Shown piece by piece: positions 9,255-17,727 of a DNA stretch of 64,000 nucleotides. The notes beneath the pieces are model-generated. The model was not told where the DNA came from. It made no database searches and worked only from the letters and a program-made list of their open reading frames with translations. Numbering within the stretch: the stretch's first letter is position 1; each line of letters opens with the position of its first letter. The DNA comes from Vibrio ulleungensis (GTDB lineage Bacteria > Pseudomonadota > Gammaproteobacteria > Enterobacterales > Vibrionaceae): positions 124,001-188,000 of the forward strand of contig NZ_JAFEUM010000005.1 in the NCBI RefSeq assembly GCF_016900875.1, written 5' to 3'. Position numbers and translations under genes: made by a program.

Positions 9255-10187
9255 ATGAAGTTTCTAAAAATAGCAAAACAGTTTTTCCTGGATAACCCAA
9301 AAGCATTCATCGGAATCGCCTTGGTGTTTACCGTGGTATTGATGTGCACATTCGCGCCGCTACTGACCGAGTATGTAGCGTCTGCACGTGTAGGTCGTCC
9401 TCATCAGCCACCGAGTGCTGACCATATTATGGGGACAACACGAATGGGACGTGACGTATGGGCACAAGTGCTGTACGGAGGTCGTATTTCGTTAATGGTG
9501 GGGCTGATTGCCGGAACATTTGTCATTCTTATGGCCATGATAGTGGGTATTACCGCCGGTTACTTTGGTGGCATCGTCGATAATATTTTATCGCTGATCA
9601 CCAACATCGTTATGGTTATCCCAAGCTTACCTTTGATGCTGGTACTAGCGGCATTCTTGAATCAGGTTTCGCCGACGGTCATCGCTATTATCATCGGATT
9701 AACGTCTTGGCCATGGGGTGCAAGGGTACTGCGTTCGCAGACATTGGCAATTCGCAATAGAGACTTTGTTCACGCGGCGGAAGTGATGGGCGAAACCAAA
9801 AAACGCATGCTGTTTGCTGAAGTGATGCCAAACATGCTGTCGATTTTAGCCTCTAGCTTTATCGGTACGGTTATCTACGCTGTGATGACACAAGCAACTC
9901 TTGAGTTCATCGGTCTGGGTGACCCACTCAGTGTGACTTGGGGCGGCATGTTATACAACGCTAGCCAAACCTCTGCGATTCGTATTGGAGCATGGTGGGA
10001 AATCCTAGCGCCAAGTGTGGCACTGACTTTGGTTGCGATTGGTCTAGCACTGATTAACTTCTCGATTGACGAGATTTCTAACCCGAAACTAAAAGCGCAG
10101 CGCATCATGGCTCGATTCCGTCGAGAAGAGAAGAAAGCCGCTAAACAAGCAGCAAAAGAACAACTTAAGACCGCGGAGCAGGCGTAA
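9255..10187 (+). CDS. ABC transporter permease, DppC-like
   Basis: This 310-aa inner-membrane protein is of the DppC/OppC type. It has an N-terminal membrane segment (residues about 15-37), the HIMGTTRMGRDVWAQVLYGGRISL motif and the EAA loop region (HAAEVMGETKKRMLFAEVMPNM). The C-terminus is a charged tail rich in Lys, Ala and Glu, unusual but harmless. Its stop overlaps the ATG of the following ATPase gene at 10187, a sign of translational coupling. Confidence 0.9.
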   Translation: MKFLKIAKQFFLDNPKAFIGIALVFTVVLMCTFAPLLTEYVASARVGRPHQPPSADHIMGTTRMGRDVWAQVLYGGRISLMVGLIAGTFVILMAMIVGITAGYFGGIVDNILSLITNIVMVIPSLPLMLVLAAFLNQVSPTVIAIIIGLTSWPWGARVLRSQTLAIRNRDFVHAAEVMGETKKRMLFAEVMPNMLSILASSFIGTVIYAVMTQATLEFIGLGDPLSVTWGGMLYNASQTSAIRIGAWWEILAPSVALTLVAIGLALINFSIDEISNPKLKAQRIMARFRREEKKAAKQAAKEQLKTAEQA

Positions 10188-11185
10188 TGAAAAAACTAGT
10201 CGAAGTTAAAAACCTGTGTGTGGACTACATTACCTTTGATGGCCGAGTTCGCGCGGTAAATGATGTGAGTTTTCACATTGGCGAGCGCGAAATCCTTGGT
10301 TTAGCTGGTGAATCTGGCTGTGGTAAATCGACCATTGCCTATTCTCTGATGCGATTGCACCGCCCGCCTGCAATGATCTCTGATGGTGAGATTTTATTTG
10401 AAGGTCAAGATGTGCTGGGCATGAACGATGAAGAGCTAAGAAGCTTTCGTTGGAAAGATACCTCGATGGTCTTTCAAAGTGCAATGAACTGCCTTAACCC
10501 AGTGAAAACGATTGAGTACCAGTTTAGAGATATTTTTGAAGCCCACAACGTGGTTAAAAATCGAGAAGAATCGATAGAGAAAGCCAAAGAGTTACTTAGA
10601 ATTGTGGATATTCCTACTGAGCGTTTGTTTGACTATCCGCATCAGTTCTCGGGCGGAATGCGTCAACGTGTGGTGATTGCATTGGCGTTAGCGCTAAAAC
10701 CTAAGCTATTGATCATGGATGAGCCAACAACAGCGTTAGACGTTGTGGTTCAACGTGAAATTCTGCAAAAGGTGTATCAGCTTAAGGAAGAGTTCGGTTT
10801 TTCAATTTTGTTCATTACTCACGACCTAAGTTTAATGGTCGAGTTGTGTGACCGAATTGGCATCATGTACTCTGGTCAACTTGTCGAGTTGGCACCCGCT
10901 AAAGAGATTTTGAGTAAGCCTAAGCACCCTTATGCGCATGGCTTAGGGGATTCGTTCCCGACGCTGCATGGTGAACTTCAAGAGATGAAGGGCATACCAG
11001 GCACACCATTGGATCTGAGTAACGTTCCACAGGGCTGTCGATTTGCACCGCGCTGCTTTAAAGCGACCGAAGCGTGTCGCCAAGCCGAGCCTAAGTTAGT
11101 TGGCGCGGGAGAAAACCGCTGGGTTGCTTGTCACGATCCAATGCCAATTGAGTCAACACCATCATCCACTTTGGAGGCTGTATAA
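10187..11185 (+). CDS. ABC transporter ATPase, DppD-like
   Basis: This 332-aa ATPase has Walker A GESGCGKST (about 41-49), the signature FSGGMRQRV (about 155), Walker [13 protein letters not shown] and the H-loop ITHDLS. The C-terminal oligopeptide-transporter extension contains the GCRFAPRC...ACR cysteine motif. That extension coordinates an iron-sulfur cluster in some relatives. It works as a heterodimer with the next gene product, whose start overlaps its stop. Confidence 0.92.
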   Translation: MKKLVEVKNLCVDYITFDGRVRAVNDVSFHIGEREILGLAGESGCGKSTIAYSLMRLHRPPAMISDGEILFEGQDVLGMNDEELRSFRWKDTSMVFQSAMNCLNPVKTIEYQFRDIFEAHNVVKNREESIEKAKELLRIVDIPTERLFDYPHQFSGGMRQRVVIALALALKPKLLIMDEPTTALDVVVQREILQKVYQLKEEFGFSILFITHDLSLMVELCDRIGIMYSGQLVELAPAKEILSKPKHPYAHGLGDSFPTLHGELQEMKGIPGTPLDLSNVPQGCRFAPRCFKATEACRQAEPKLVGAGENRWVACHDPMPIESTPSSTLEAV

Positions 11186-12204
11186 TGTCTGTAGCAACTC
11201 CTGAAAAAGATTTTGATAAACAGCATCCAGTTGTTTTAGAAGCGAAAAACCTAACCATCGATTTCTCGAAAAAACGCGATTCGTGGTTTGGACCTAAGCA
11301 ATTTTTACGAGCGGTTAATGGTCTAGATTTTGAACTGCGCGAAGGGCGCTGCTTGGCGGTCGTAGGTGAATCTGGATGTGGAAAAAGCACCAGCGCAAAA
11401 ATTGCGACCAAAATCCACAAAGCGACAGAAGGCGCGATCTATTATCGTGGTAAAAACATTGATGATATCGATGGCGGTGAAGAGCTGGCAGACTATCGCC
11501 GTGACGTTCAAATGGTGTTTCAAGACCCGTTCAGTTCGCTAAACCCACTGCATACGATCCGTTACCATTTGATGAGACCGCTGCAGATCTATCATGGTTT
11601 AAAGCCTGGGCCTGAAGCAGACGAAAAAATGGTTGAGATCCTGACTGAGGTCGGTCTTACACCCGCTAAAGAGGTGCTAGGGAAATTTCCTCACCAACTG
11701 TCTGGCGGACAAAGACAGCGTGTCTTTCTTGCAAAAACATTGGCCATTGGCGCAAAAGTAATTTTGGCCGATGAACCCACCTCAATGTTGGATGTTTCTA
11801 TTCGCATTGGCGTACTTAACCTGATGAACAAAATGAAGAAGGAGATGGGCAAGGCGTTCATGTATATCACGCATGACATCGCGACAGCTCGTTACTTCGC
11901 AGAAGACACTGTTGTGCTGTATTGCGGTCATATGGTGGAGTGGGGATCAACCGAAGAGATCACTCAAAACCCGCAACACCCTTACACGCAATTGTTGCTG
12001 GCGGCTGTTCCTGATCCAAGCCGAAGCATACACGAAAAGCTTCCAACGCATCGTTCGATGGAAACACCGATGTGGTCGCCTGATAGAAAAGGCTGTCCGT
12101 ACGCGGCTCGTTGCCCTCAAGCGAAAGCACAATGCAGCGAGTATTTACCCGATGCCGTAGAAGTGGCTCCTAATCACTTCACGCGTTGCCATCTGTTTGT
12201 TTAA
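11185..12204 (+). CDS. ABC transporter ATPase, DppF-like
   Basis: This 339-aa ATPase is the second half of the heterodimer. Walker A (GESGCGKST), signature (LSGGQRQRV), Walker B (VILADEPTSMLD) and H-loop (ITHDIA) are intact. The C-terminal GCPYAARCPQAKAQC cysteine motif matches the OppF/DppF family. It ends the five-gene importer unit, after which come a hairpin and a terminator. Confidence 0.92.
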   Translation: MSVATPEKDFDKQHPVVLEAKNLTIDFSKKRDSWFGPKQFLRAVNGLDFELREGRCLAVVGESGCGKSTSAKIATKIHKATEGAIYYRGKNIDDIDGGEELADYRRDVQMVFQDPFSSLNPLHTIRYHLMRPLQIYHGLKPGPEADEKMVEILTEVGLTPAKEVLGKFPHQLSGGQRQRVFLAKTLAIGAKVILADEPTSMLDVSIRIGVLNLMNKMKKEMGKAFMYITHDIATARYFAEDTVVLYCGHMVEWGSTEEITQNPQHPYTQLLLAAVPDPSRSIHEKLPTHRSMETPMWSPDRKGCPYAARCPQAKAQCSEYLPDAVEVAPNHFTRCHLFV

Positions 12205-12597
12205 CCAATAAGACCAGCAATAAGTAGTGATGTTGCTGGTCTCAATAACCCCCTGTGCTATACCCGCTTGACGAGGAGTCGTACCAACTCAAGCATCAAC
12301 AAATTCACATTATTGGCCTTTTGCCATGCCACCAGTGCAAATCCTCACTGGTGGCCCTTTTTAACCAAGTAACAACTTGGCTGTATATTGTTTTGAGCAT
12401 TTATTTGGTGTTTAAAATCATATGCTAGCTAATTACCTTGCTCTTTAAAGTTAGTAAATAAAATACGCTATTGATTTGGCGCTAATGTTTAGTACTGAGT
12501 TATTTATATTTTATTGAGCTCTAAGGTAATAGAACAATAACGATCTTCATCGTTATATATTCAAGTCAGTAAGTTCAAGGTTTATTAAGGTGAAAAG
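12205..12597. other. Intergenic with hairpin and terminator
   Basis: This 393-bp spacer precedes the GH30 gene. It contains a 10-bp hairpin (AGACCAGCAA 12211-12220 with TTGCTGGTCT 12233-12242), then the terminator described separately, then about 230 bp of AT-rich DNA that should carry the GH30 promoter. I see no gene. Confidence 0.5.
12328..12362 (+). terminator. Terminator of the first ABC operon
   Basis: A perfect 10-bp stem GCCACCAGTG (12328-12337) / CACTGGTGGC (12346-12355) with an 8-nt loop is followed by CC and a T run. Confidence 0.8.
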
Positions 12598-13983
12598 ATG
12601 AAAGCTAAGTTGGTAAGAACTAAAAAGGCGAGTAAAGAGTTTTGGACTCCGCAGCCAGATGTCATATTTAAAGATCTCAATGAAGTCGAGTTCAAACCTC
12701 AAAATTTGATCGCAGTCGACTCTTCACAAGAGTTTCAAGAGCATATGGGATTCGGTGGTTCATTTACTGAAGCTGCAGCAGTGACTCTATCTGAGGCACC
12801 AGAGGCTATTCGCCAAGAAGCTTTAACTGCGTATTTTTCTAAATCAGAAGGGTTGGGCTACAACTTAGGCCGCTTAAGCATTCACTCTTGTGACTTTGGA
12901 CTGGGTAATTACACCTACATCGAAGAGGGTGATGCAGCGCTCGATACCTTTGACATGTCACATGACGATGAGCTGATCATCCCGATGATAAAAGAGGCTC
13001 AAGAGATTGCAGGTGAAGACCTGACTCTGCTCGCATCACCTTGGTCTCCCCCAGCTTTCATGAAAGACAATAATGAAATGAACTACGGTGGCAAACTCCT
13101 ACCAGAATACCATCAAGCTTGGGCGAATTACTTCTCCAAATTTATTCATGGCATGCAAGATCGCGGTATAAATTTATGGGGGGTAAGCGTGCAAAACGAG
13201 CCCGCAGCCACACAAACATGGGATTCATGCCAATACAGCGCCGATGAAGAAAAAAACTTTGTTCGCGACTACTTAGGACCAACGCTTGAAATCAATAATC
13301 AAGCGGATAAAAACATTGTGATTTGGGATCACAACCGAGACCTAATCTTAGAGCGCGCTATCCCAGCTTACTCTGACCCCGAAGCGGCTAAATACATTTG
13401 GGGGGTGGGCAATCATTGGTATGTCAGTGAAGACTTTGAGTTATTAGGCAAACTGCACGACCTATTCCCTGAGAAGCACATCTTATTTACCGAAGGCTGT
13501 GTAGAGTACGGGATTTATGGCAATGAACCTGTTTGGGAAAATGGTGAGCACTATGGCCGCAACATCATTGGTGACTTCAATAACTGGTCAAGAGGCTGGA
13601 TTGATTGGAACTTGTTCTTAAACGAAGAAGGTGGGCCGAATCACGTCAGTAACTTCTGTGAAGCGCCAATTATGTATGACCGGAAAAAGCAGCAACTGAT
13701 CTACAACATCTCCTATTACTACATCGGTCACTTCTCTAAGTACATTCAAACCGGTGCTAAAAGAATCTTAACCACAACGACGGCTAAGCCTGTCGAGGTC
13801 AGTGGTACAGGAACCAGAACCAATGCCAAGGCGGTTTCTGCTGTCGCCTACAAAAACCCCAATGGTGAGATTGTTATCGTCGCTCAAAATGAAGGGCACA
13901 TTGCCGAAATGACTTTAATGGTGGACGGAAAAGCAGTCAATATTTCGCTACCTAATAATTCAATATCAACATTTATTATTTAG
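12598..13983 (+). CDS. GH30 family glycoside hydrolase
   Basis: This 461-aa protein fits family GH30 (glucosylceramidase / beta-1,6-glucanase type). It has FGGSFTEAAA near residue 52, LGRLSIHSCDFGLGNY, ASPWSPPAFMKDN, the acid/base Glu in the GVSVQNEP motif (about 200) and the nucleophile Glu in ILFTEGC (about 299). It ends with the small beta-sandwich typical of GH30. There is no signal peptide, so it acts in the cytoplasm, unlike most secreted GH30 enzymes. Its neighbours suggest it trims glucose or a related sugar from imported oligosaccharides. The exact linkage cannot be read from the sequence. It has its own upstream spacer and is followed by a terminator. Confidence 0.88.
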   Translation: MKAKLVRTKKASKEFWTPQPDVIFKDLNEVEFKPQNLIAVDSSQEFQEHMGFGGSFTEAAAVTLSEAPEAIRQEALTAYFSKSEGLGYNLGRLSIHSCDFGLGNYTYIEEGDAALDTFDMSHDDELIIPMIKEAQEIAGEDLTLLASPWSPPAFMKDNNEMNYGGKLLPEYHQAWANYFSKFIHGMQDRGINLWGVSVQNEPAATQTWDSCQYSADEEKNFVRDYLGPTLEINNQADKNIVIWDHNRDLILERAIPAYSDPEAAKYIWGVGNHWYVSEDFELLGKLHDLFPEKHILFTEGCVEYGIYGNEPVWENGEHYGRNIIGDFNNWSRGWIDWNLFLNEEGGPNHVSNFCEAPIMYDRKKQQLIYNISYYYIGHFSKYIQTGAKRILTTTTAKPVEVSGTGTRTNAKAVSAVAYKNPNGEIVIVAQNEGHIAEMTLMVDGKAVNISLPNNSISTFII

Positions 13984-14000
13984 TTTTAATCGTCTTAATA

Positions 14001-14041
14001 ACCAGCAATGTAATTAGTGAGGGTTATATTGCTGGTGTTTT
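14001..14041 (+). terminator. Terminator after GH30 gene
   Basis: Stem ACCAGCAAT (14001-14009) / ATTGCTGGT (14028-14036), extended inward by GTAA/TTAT-type pairs, is followed by GTTTT. The arms resemble the hairpin at 12211-12242. Confidence 0.6.
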
Positions 14042-14176
14042 AATAAGGAGGTGTATTTAACCGTTTAATCAACCCCAAATGATTTAGATTTTATTTAGTT
14101 CCTACAAATAACAGTTTGCGCCTTGAAGTTCCATCAGGGTGTAAGGATTTCTGTACCTATAATTATTGTAAATATA

Positions 14177-15421
14177 ATGAAAACTAAAAATATAAACATA
14201 GCAGTATTAGCCCTAGCAATAGGCAGTTCTTTTTCAGCACACGCATCTACAGACTTTTTTGGATACGCCCGAGCAGGGCTACATGTTTCCCCCGACGGTC
14301 AAAAAGGTAATGGTCAACCTGACTATATCAGAGCAGAGGGCGCACCCAATAAATACCGCTTAGGTAATGAAGACGATTGGGCTGAGCTAGGTATCCGTCA
14401 TGATTTGTATGAAGAGGGCACCGAGCGCGCAGAGATTGGATTTATGATGGGGACGTGGCATAACCCAGAAACACGTTCAAACTCATTCACCATTATGCAG
14501 GCTTGGGGGCAAATGTACGGAATATTGGGCAGCGAAAAAACCAGTTTATGGGCCGGCCAGCGCTACACTCGTAACATTGCCGATGATATGTTGGATTTTA
14601 AATATTGGGATAATAGCGGTCGTGGATTTGGCTTGCGCGATATCGAAGCCGGTGACGTACTGATCGATTTTGCTACGGTGTACAACAATGTCGCGTACAC
14701 GGACTATCAAGACGAAAGCAAAACTCGCCGCTCTGCTGTTGTGATGCCCGAATTTCGAGTCCATGGAATTGACTTTTTAAACGGTAATTTAACGCTTGGG
14801 GTGAACTACGCCGTCGTGGTTGACGATACTGACATTAAAGAACACGTTGGTGAAGGCAACTATGATCGTGACGGGTATATGTTTACTGTGAACCATAAGT
14901 CTAACATTGCCGGCGCCTACAATATCTTCACGGTGCAGATGAATGGCGGTATTGGTGTTGGTGGTTGGCATGATGGTGAAGGTGAGCTATTAAACCTAAC
15001 CACTCCGGGTACGAGTTACCGCATCATGAACCACGGTTTTTGTACCATCAACGAGTCGTGGGGCTGTCAGTATTCTTTGGCTTACGAAAACATCAGTATG
15101 GATGACGCCAATGATGATGGAAAAGACTGGTTTGCCGTAGGTATCCGTCCTAAGTACTCTTGGAACCAATACATGCAAACGGAAGTTGAGCTAGGTTACC
15201 AACTGGTCAACAGCGAGCGCTATGACGACAGTAACACCTCATGGAAAGCAACGCTGGCTCAGAAGTTCCAACTCGGAACAGTGCCACACATTCGCTTCTA
15301 CGCGACCTATGCCGAAGCGGAGACAAACTGGCAAGAAGTCAGTTTTGGTAAACACTCGTCTGAAGAGAACACTGCGATTGACTCATGGACCTTTGGTGTT
15401 CAATTTGAAGCGTGGTGGTAA
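14177..15421 (+). CDS. LamB-like maltoporin family protein
   Basis: This outer-membrane porin of about 414 aa has a signal peptide (MKTKNINIAVLALAIGSSFSAHA) and the maltoporin hallmarks: FFGYARAGL at the mature N-terminus, NKYRLGNEDDWAELG, LWAGQRYTRNIADDMLDFKYWDNSGRGFGL, WFAVGIRPKYSWN, and a C-terminal WTFGVQFEAWW ending in aromatics. LamB proteins are 18-stranded trimers that let oligosaccharides diffuse in. It supplies the outer-membrane step for the sugar importer upstream. The ATG at 14177 is chosen because it starts a clean signal peptide. It lacks a good ribosome site, and a longer TTG form (14123) exists. Confidence 0.88.
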   Translation: MKTKNINIAVLALAIGSSFSAHASTDFFGYARAGLHVSPDGQKGNGQPDYIRAEGAPNKYRLGNEDDWAELGIRHDLYEEGTERAEIGFMMGTWHNPETRSNSFTIMQAWGQMYGILGSEKTSLWAGQRYTRNIADDMLDFKYWDNSGRGFGLRDIEAGDVLIDFATVYNNVAYTDYQDESKTRRSAVVMPEFRVHGIDFLNGNLTLGVNYAVVVDDTDIKEHVGEGNYDRDGYMFTVNHKSNIAGAYNIFTVQMNGGIGVGGWHDGEGELLNLTTPGTSYRIMNHGFCTINESWGCQYSLAYENISMDDANDDGKDWFAVGIRPKYSWNQYMQTEVELGYQLVNSERYDDSNTSWKATLAQKFQLGTVPHIRFYATYAEAETNWQEVSFGKHSSEENTAIDSWTFGVQFEAWW

Positions 15422-15470
15422 CCACTTACAATTGCGCTGAGCATTAAATAACAGCAGCAAACAGTGTGAA

Positions 15471-15499
15471 ACGGCCCTAATGAATTAGGGCCGTTTTTT
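15471..15499 (+). terminator. Terminator after porin gene
   Basis: Stem ACGGCCCTAA (15471-15480) / TTAGGGCCGT (15485-15494), a 4-nt loop, then a T run. A strong intrinsic terminator. Confidence 0.88.
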
Positions 15500-15540
15500 G
15501 TGTAAGCTATGAGCACTGTTTTTAATGCTTTGGGATAGTG

Positions 15541-15954
15541 ATGGGAAACTCAGTCAGTCAGACACTGCTTGTATTTGTCAGTATTCTAGCCATGTTGCTA
15601 TCCAGTACGGCGATGAGCTTCCCTGTCAGTGCCACCGCTGGCGCAAATGACAGTGCTACCCATTTAACGCACGAACAACATAGTGTCGAAGGCCGCTGCC
15701 ACCTAGCTGGGAGTGGGGAGTATACCAGTGACTCCAGTTCGTCTATTGACGAAAAACACTGTCCAACAGTCAATACAGAGCTTTGCTGCCCCAGCACTTG
15801 CTTTAACACCTCCTTCGGTTTTCCTTCGATTGCGCAGCCTCAAGCGCATGGCGCAACATTGGCCCTGCTGCATCCTGTGGTGATCGGTCATAAAATTAGT
15901 CGGTTGCAAGGCATATTAAAGCCACCAATCACGTTTTCATTATCCCAGATATAA
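15541..15954 (+). CDS. Small exported Cys-containing protein, unknown
   Basis: This protein of about 137 aa has a hydrophobic N-terminal segment (TLLVFVSILAMLLSSTAMSFPVSA) that looks like a signal peptide or anchor. A His/Cys-containing middle follows (THEQH, GRCH, EKHCP, ELCCPSTC). I recognise no domain. The Cys and His clusters and the DUF411 gene 57 bp downstream suggest a role with metal ions, probably copper; this is inference. A GTG one codon upstream (15538) is an alternative start. Confidence 0.6.
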   Translation: MGNSVSQTLLVFVSILAMLLSSTAMSFPVSATAGANDSATHLTHEQHSVEGRCHLAGSGEYTSDSSSSIDEKHCPTVNTELCCPSTCFNTSFGFPSIAQPQAHGATLALLHPVVIGHKISRLQGILKPPITFSLSQI

Positions 15955-16011
15955 CTTAAATTCAACAACTTACTCTGAGAGAGCAGATAAGACTCTGCTA
16001 AAGGATGAAAA

Positions 16012-16452
16012 ATGAAAACGATTAAATGCGCTATTTATTTATGCACAATGATCATGGCAACCAACGCCGTTGCCAATACAACCGTCGAGTTGTATAAATC
16101 ACCGAGCTGCGGATGCTGCACCGAGTGGGCTGAGATCATGGAAGAGAAAGGTTATACCGTTCATGTTCATCACCAAAATAATTGGAATGAGGTTAAAAGC
16201 GACTTCGGCATGCCAAATCAATTGGTCTCCTGTCATACCGCGGTAATCGATGGCTACATGTTTGAAGGGCACGTGCCAGAGTCCGATATTGCGCGAGTAT
16301 TAAAAGAGCGTCCGCAAACATTATCTGGATTGTCGGCGCCGGGTATGCCGCAGCACTCTCCTGGAATGGCAAAGCCGGGTGATGAGTATAAAGACTTTGA
16401 TGTGATTGCCTTCGATAAGGACGGCAACATGAGCGTATTTAGCCAGTATTGA
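16012..16452 (+). CDS. DUF411 exported metal-binding protein
   Basis: This 146-aa protein has a signal peptide (MKTIKCAIYLCTMIMATNAVANT) and a thioredoxin-like DUF411 domain beginning VELYKSPSCGCCTEWAEIMEEKGY, with the CxCC cluster near residue 33. The conserved SCHTAVIDGYMFEGHVP segment follows. DUF411 proteins are found in copper-resistance clusters and are thought to bind metal in the periplasm. A ribosome site (AAAGGA) precedes the ATG. It probably forms a two-gene unit with the small exported protein upstream. Confidence 0.85.
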   Translation: MKTIKCAIYLCTMIMATNAVANTTVELYKSPSCGCCTEWAEIMEEKGYTVHVHHQNNWNEVKSDFGMPNQLVSCHTAVIDGYMFEGHVPESDIARVLKERPQTLSGLSAPGMPQHSPGMAKPGDEYKDFDVIAFDKDGNMSVFSQY

Positions 16453-16518
16453 ATGCGCTAGATCGTCAGTAGAGTTTGGCGTTTTTAAATATTAACCACA
16501 CTCTACAATCTCCCAACA

Positions 16519-16550
16519 CGCAGTGTTCGAGGTGCTACTCGTTCACTGCG
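16519..16550. terminator. Hairpin between convergent genes
   Basis: Stem CGCAGTG (16519-16525) / CACTGCG (16544-16550) with an inner CGAG/CTCG stem. It sits between the DUF411 gene and the convergent melR gene. There is no long T run, so terminator function is only probable. Confidence 0.5.
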
Positions 16551-16555
16551 TTCTC

Positions 16556-17467
16556 TTAGGCGTTATTTTTTCTATACTCCAATGGCTTTAAACCCACCGA
16601 GGATTGGAAAGTCGAATAGAACGCACTCGCCGATCGAAACCCAGCTTCTTGACTAATTTGACTCACCGACATCGTAGATTCGGTGAGCAGCACACGAGCT
16701 CGATGGATACGCATATTAGTGATGTATTTTTTGATAGTCATATCCAACATATTATGAAAAATATTCATTGCGTACTTGGGGTTAAGCTTCACAGCAGTTG
16801 CCACATCATCAACAGTGATTGGGTCTTGAAAATTGGCAGAAATATAGCTGATCATTTGATGAACATGCTTAGCTGTACTGGCACTAATGTTCTTATCAGG
16901 TCTACCAACCTCAAAATGAGCGCTCACAATCAATTCAGCGTTATACGAAAGTCGTCGTAAAAATAATCCTACTTCCTCACTAGTTATATCCTGCATCACC
17001 GATGATTCACTTGCGTAATATTTGTGCCATCGGCGGCACTCGGAGATATCGATCAGGTCCGTGCTCATTGCTCTTGCAATATCACCATTAAGTAGCCGAG
17101 CTCCCAAGTTATTGTGCAGTCGCCAGTTAAACAAAATGTGTACTGGGACTGACAATATTGTCATGAACGCGTCGTCACTTACGGCGGTAACGCGATGGGG
17201 CACGGTAGCCCAAAACGCGACTATGCTCCCTTGCTCAAACTTGATTTCATGTCCTGAAAGTTCATAGGTTAACTGTCCGTTATGTATAACATTTATCTCT
17301 ATGTGCTCGTGCCAGTGATACTCTTTCATGACCAAAGGTGCACGAAACTCAACCAGCAGTTCACTGGCATTTAGGGGCTCTTTTATAATCTTATCAAGCC
17401 CATTACCCACGTATTTACTGGTCTTGGGGATAAGGTTTGGGTCTTGCAGGGTCATTCTAAAGGTCAT
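16556..17467 (-). CDS. melR: MelR-like AraC-family regulator
   Basis: This 303-aa protein aligns along its length with MelR, the melibiose-responsive activator. An N-terminal cupin-like sugar domain carries LLVEFRAPLVMKEYHWHEHIEINV and GSIVAFWATVPHRVT. The C-terminal double helix-turn-helix includes VDDVATAVKLNPKYAMNIFHNML and a second helix SQISQEAGFRSASAFYSTF. A strong ribosome site (AGGAGG, 4-5 nt before the ATG) fixes the start. It is divergent from an ABC importer and melA, so it most likely activates that operon in response to an alpha-galactoside. Its inducer could differ from melibiose. Confidence 0.88.
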   Translation of the reverse strand: MTFRMTLQDPNLIPKTSKYVGNGLDKIIKEPLNASELLVEFRAPLVMKEYHWHEHIEINVIHNGQLTYELSGHEIKFEQGSIVAFWATVPHRVTAVSDDAFMTILSVPVHILFNWRLHNNLGARLLNGDIARAMSTDLIDISECRRWHKYYASESSVMQDITSEEVGLFLRRLSYNAELIVSAHFEVGRPDKNISASTAKHVHQMISYISANFQDPITVDDVATAVKLNPKYAMNIFHNMLDMTIKKYITNMRIHRARVLLTESTMSVSQISQEAGFRSASAFYSTFQSSVGLKPLEYRKNNA

Positions 17468-17727
17468 ACGGCCTCCTAACGTTTCAGGAACATTGTATGA
17501 GACTTAACCAAAACAAGGAATGGGGGGATGTCACACTCATCGTAAACTTTTACTTACAAGAATTCCTGAAAAGTTATTTTGCGTGAGCGGCAGGAGGCAA
17601 ACAGTTTACAGGATTTGACGACTCTCTTATGGTTTAAATGACTTCACTGGTAACGTTTACACTTATCGTTATCGGAGAAGAAAAAATAGCAACACCATTA
17701 TTAAAAAACACTATGGACGTGACGCTA

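Noticed and set aside
12211..14036. Repeated CCAGCAA hairpins flanking the GH30 gene
   Set aside because: The arms at 12211-12242 and 14001-14036 resemble each other, but only 7-9 bp are shared and both fit ordinary transcript-end hairpins, so a mobile repeat is not supported.
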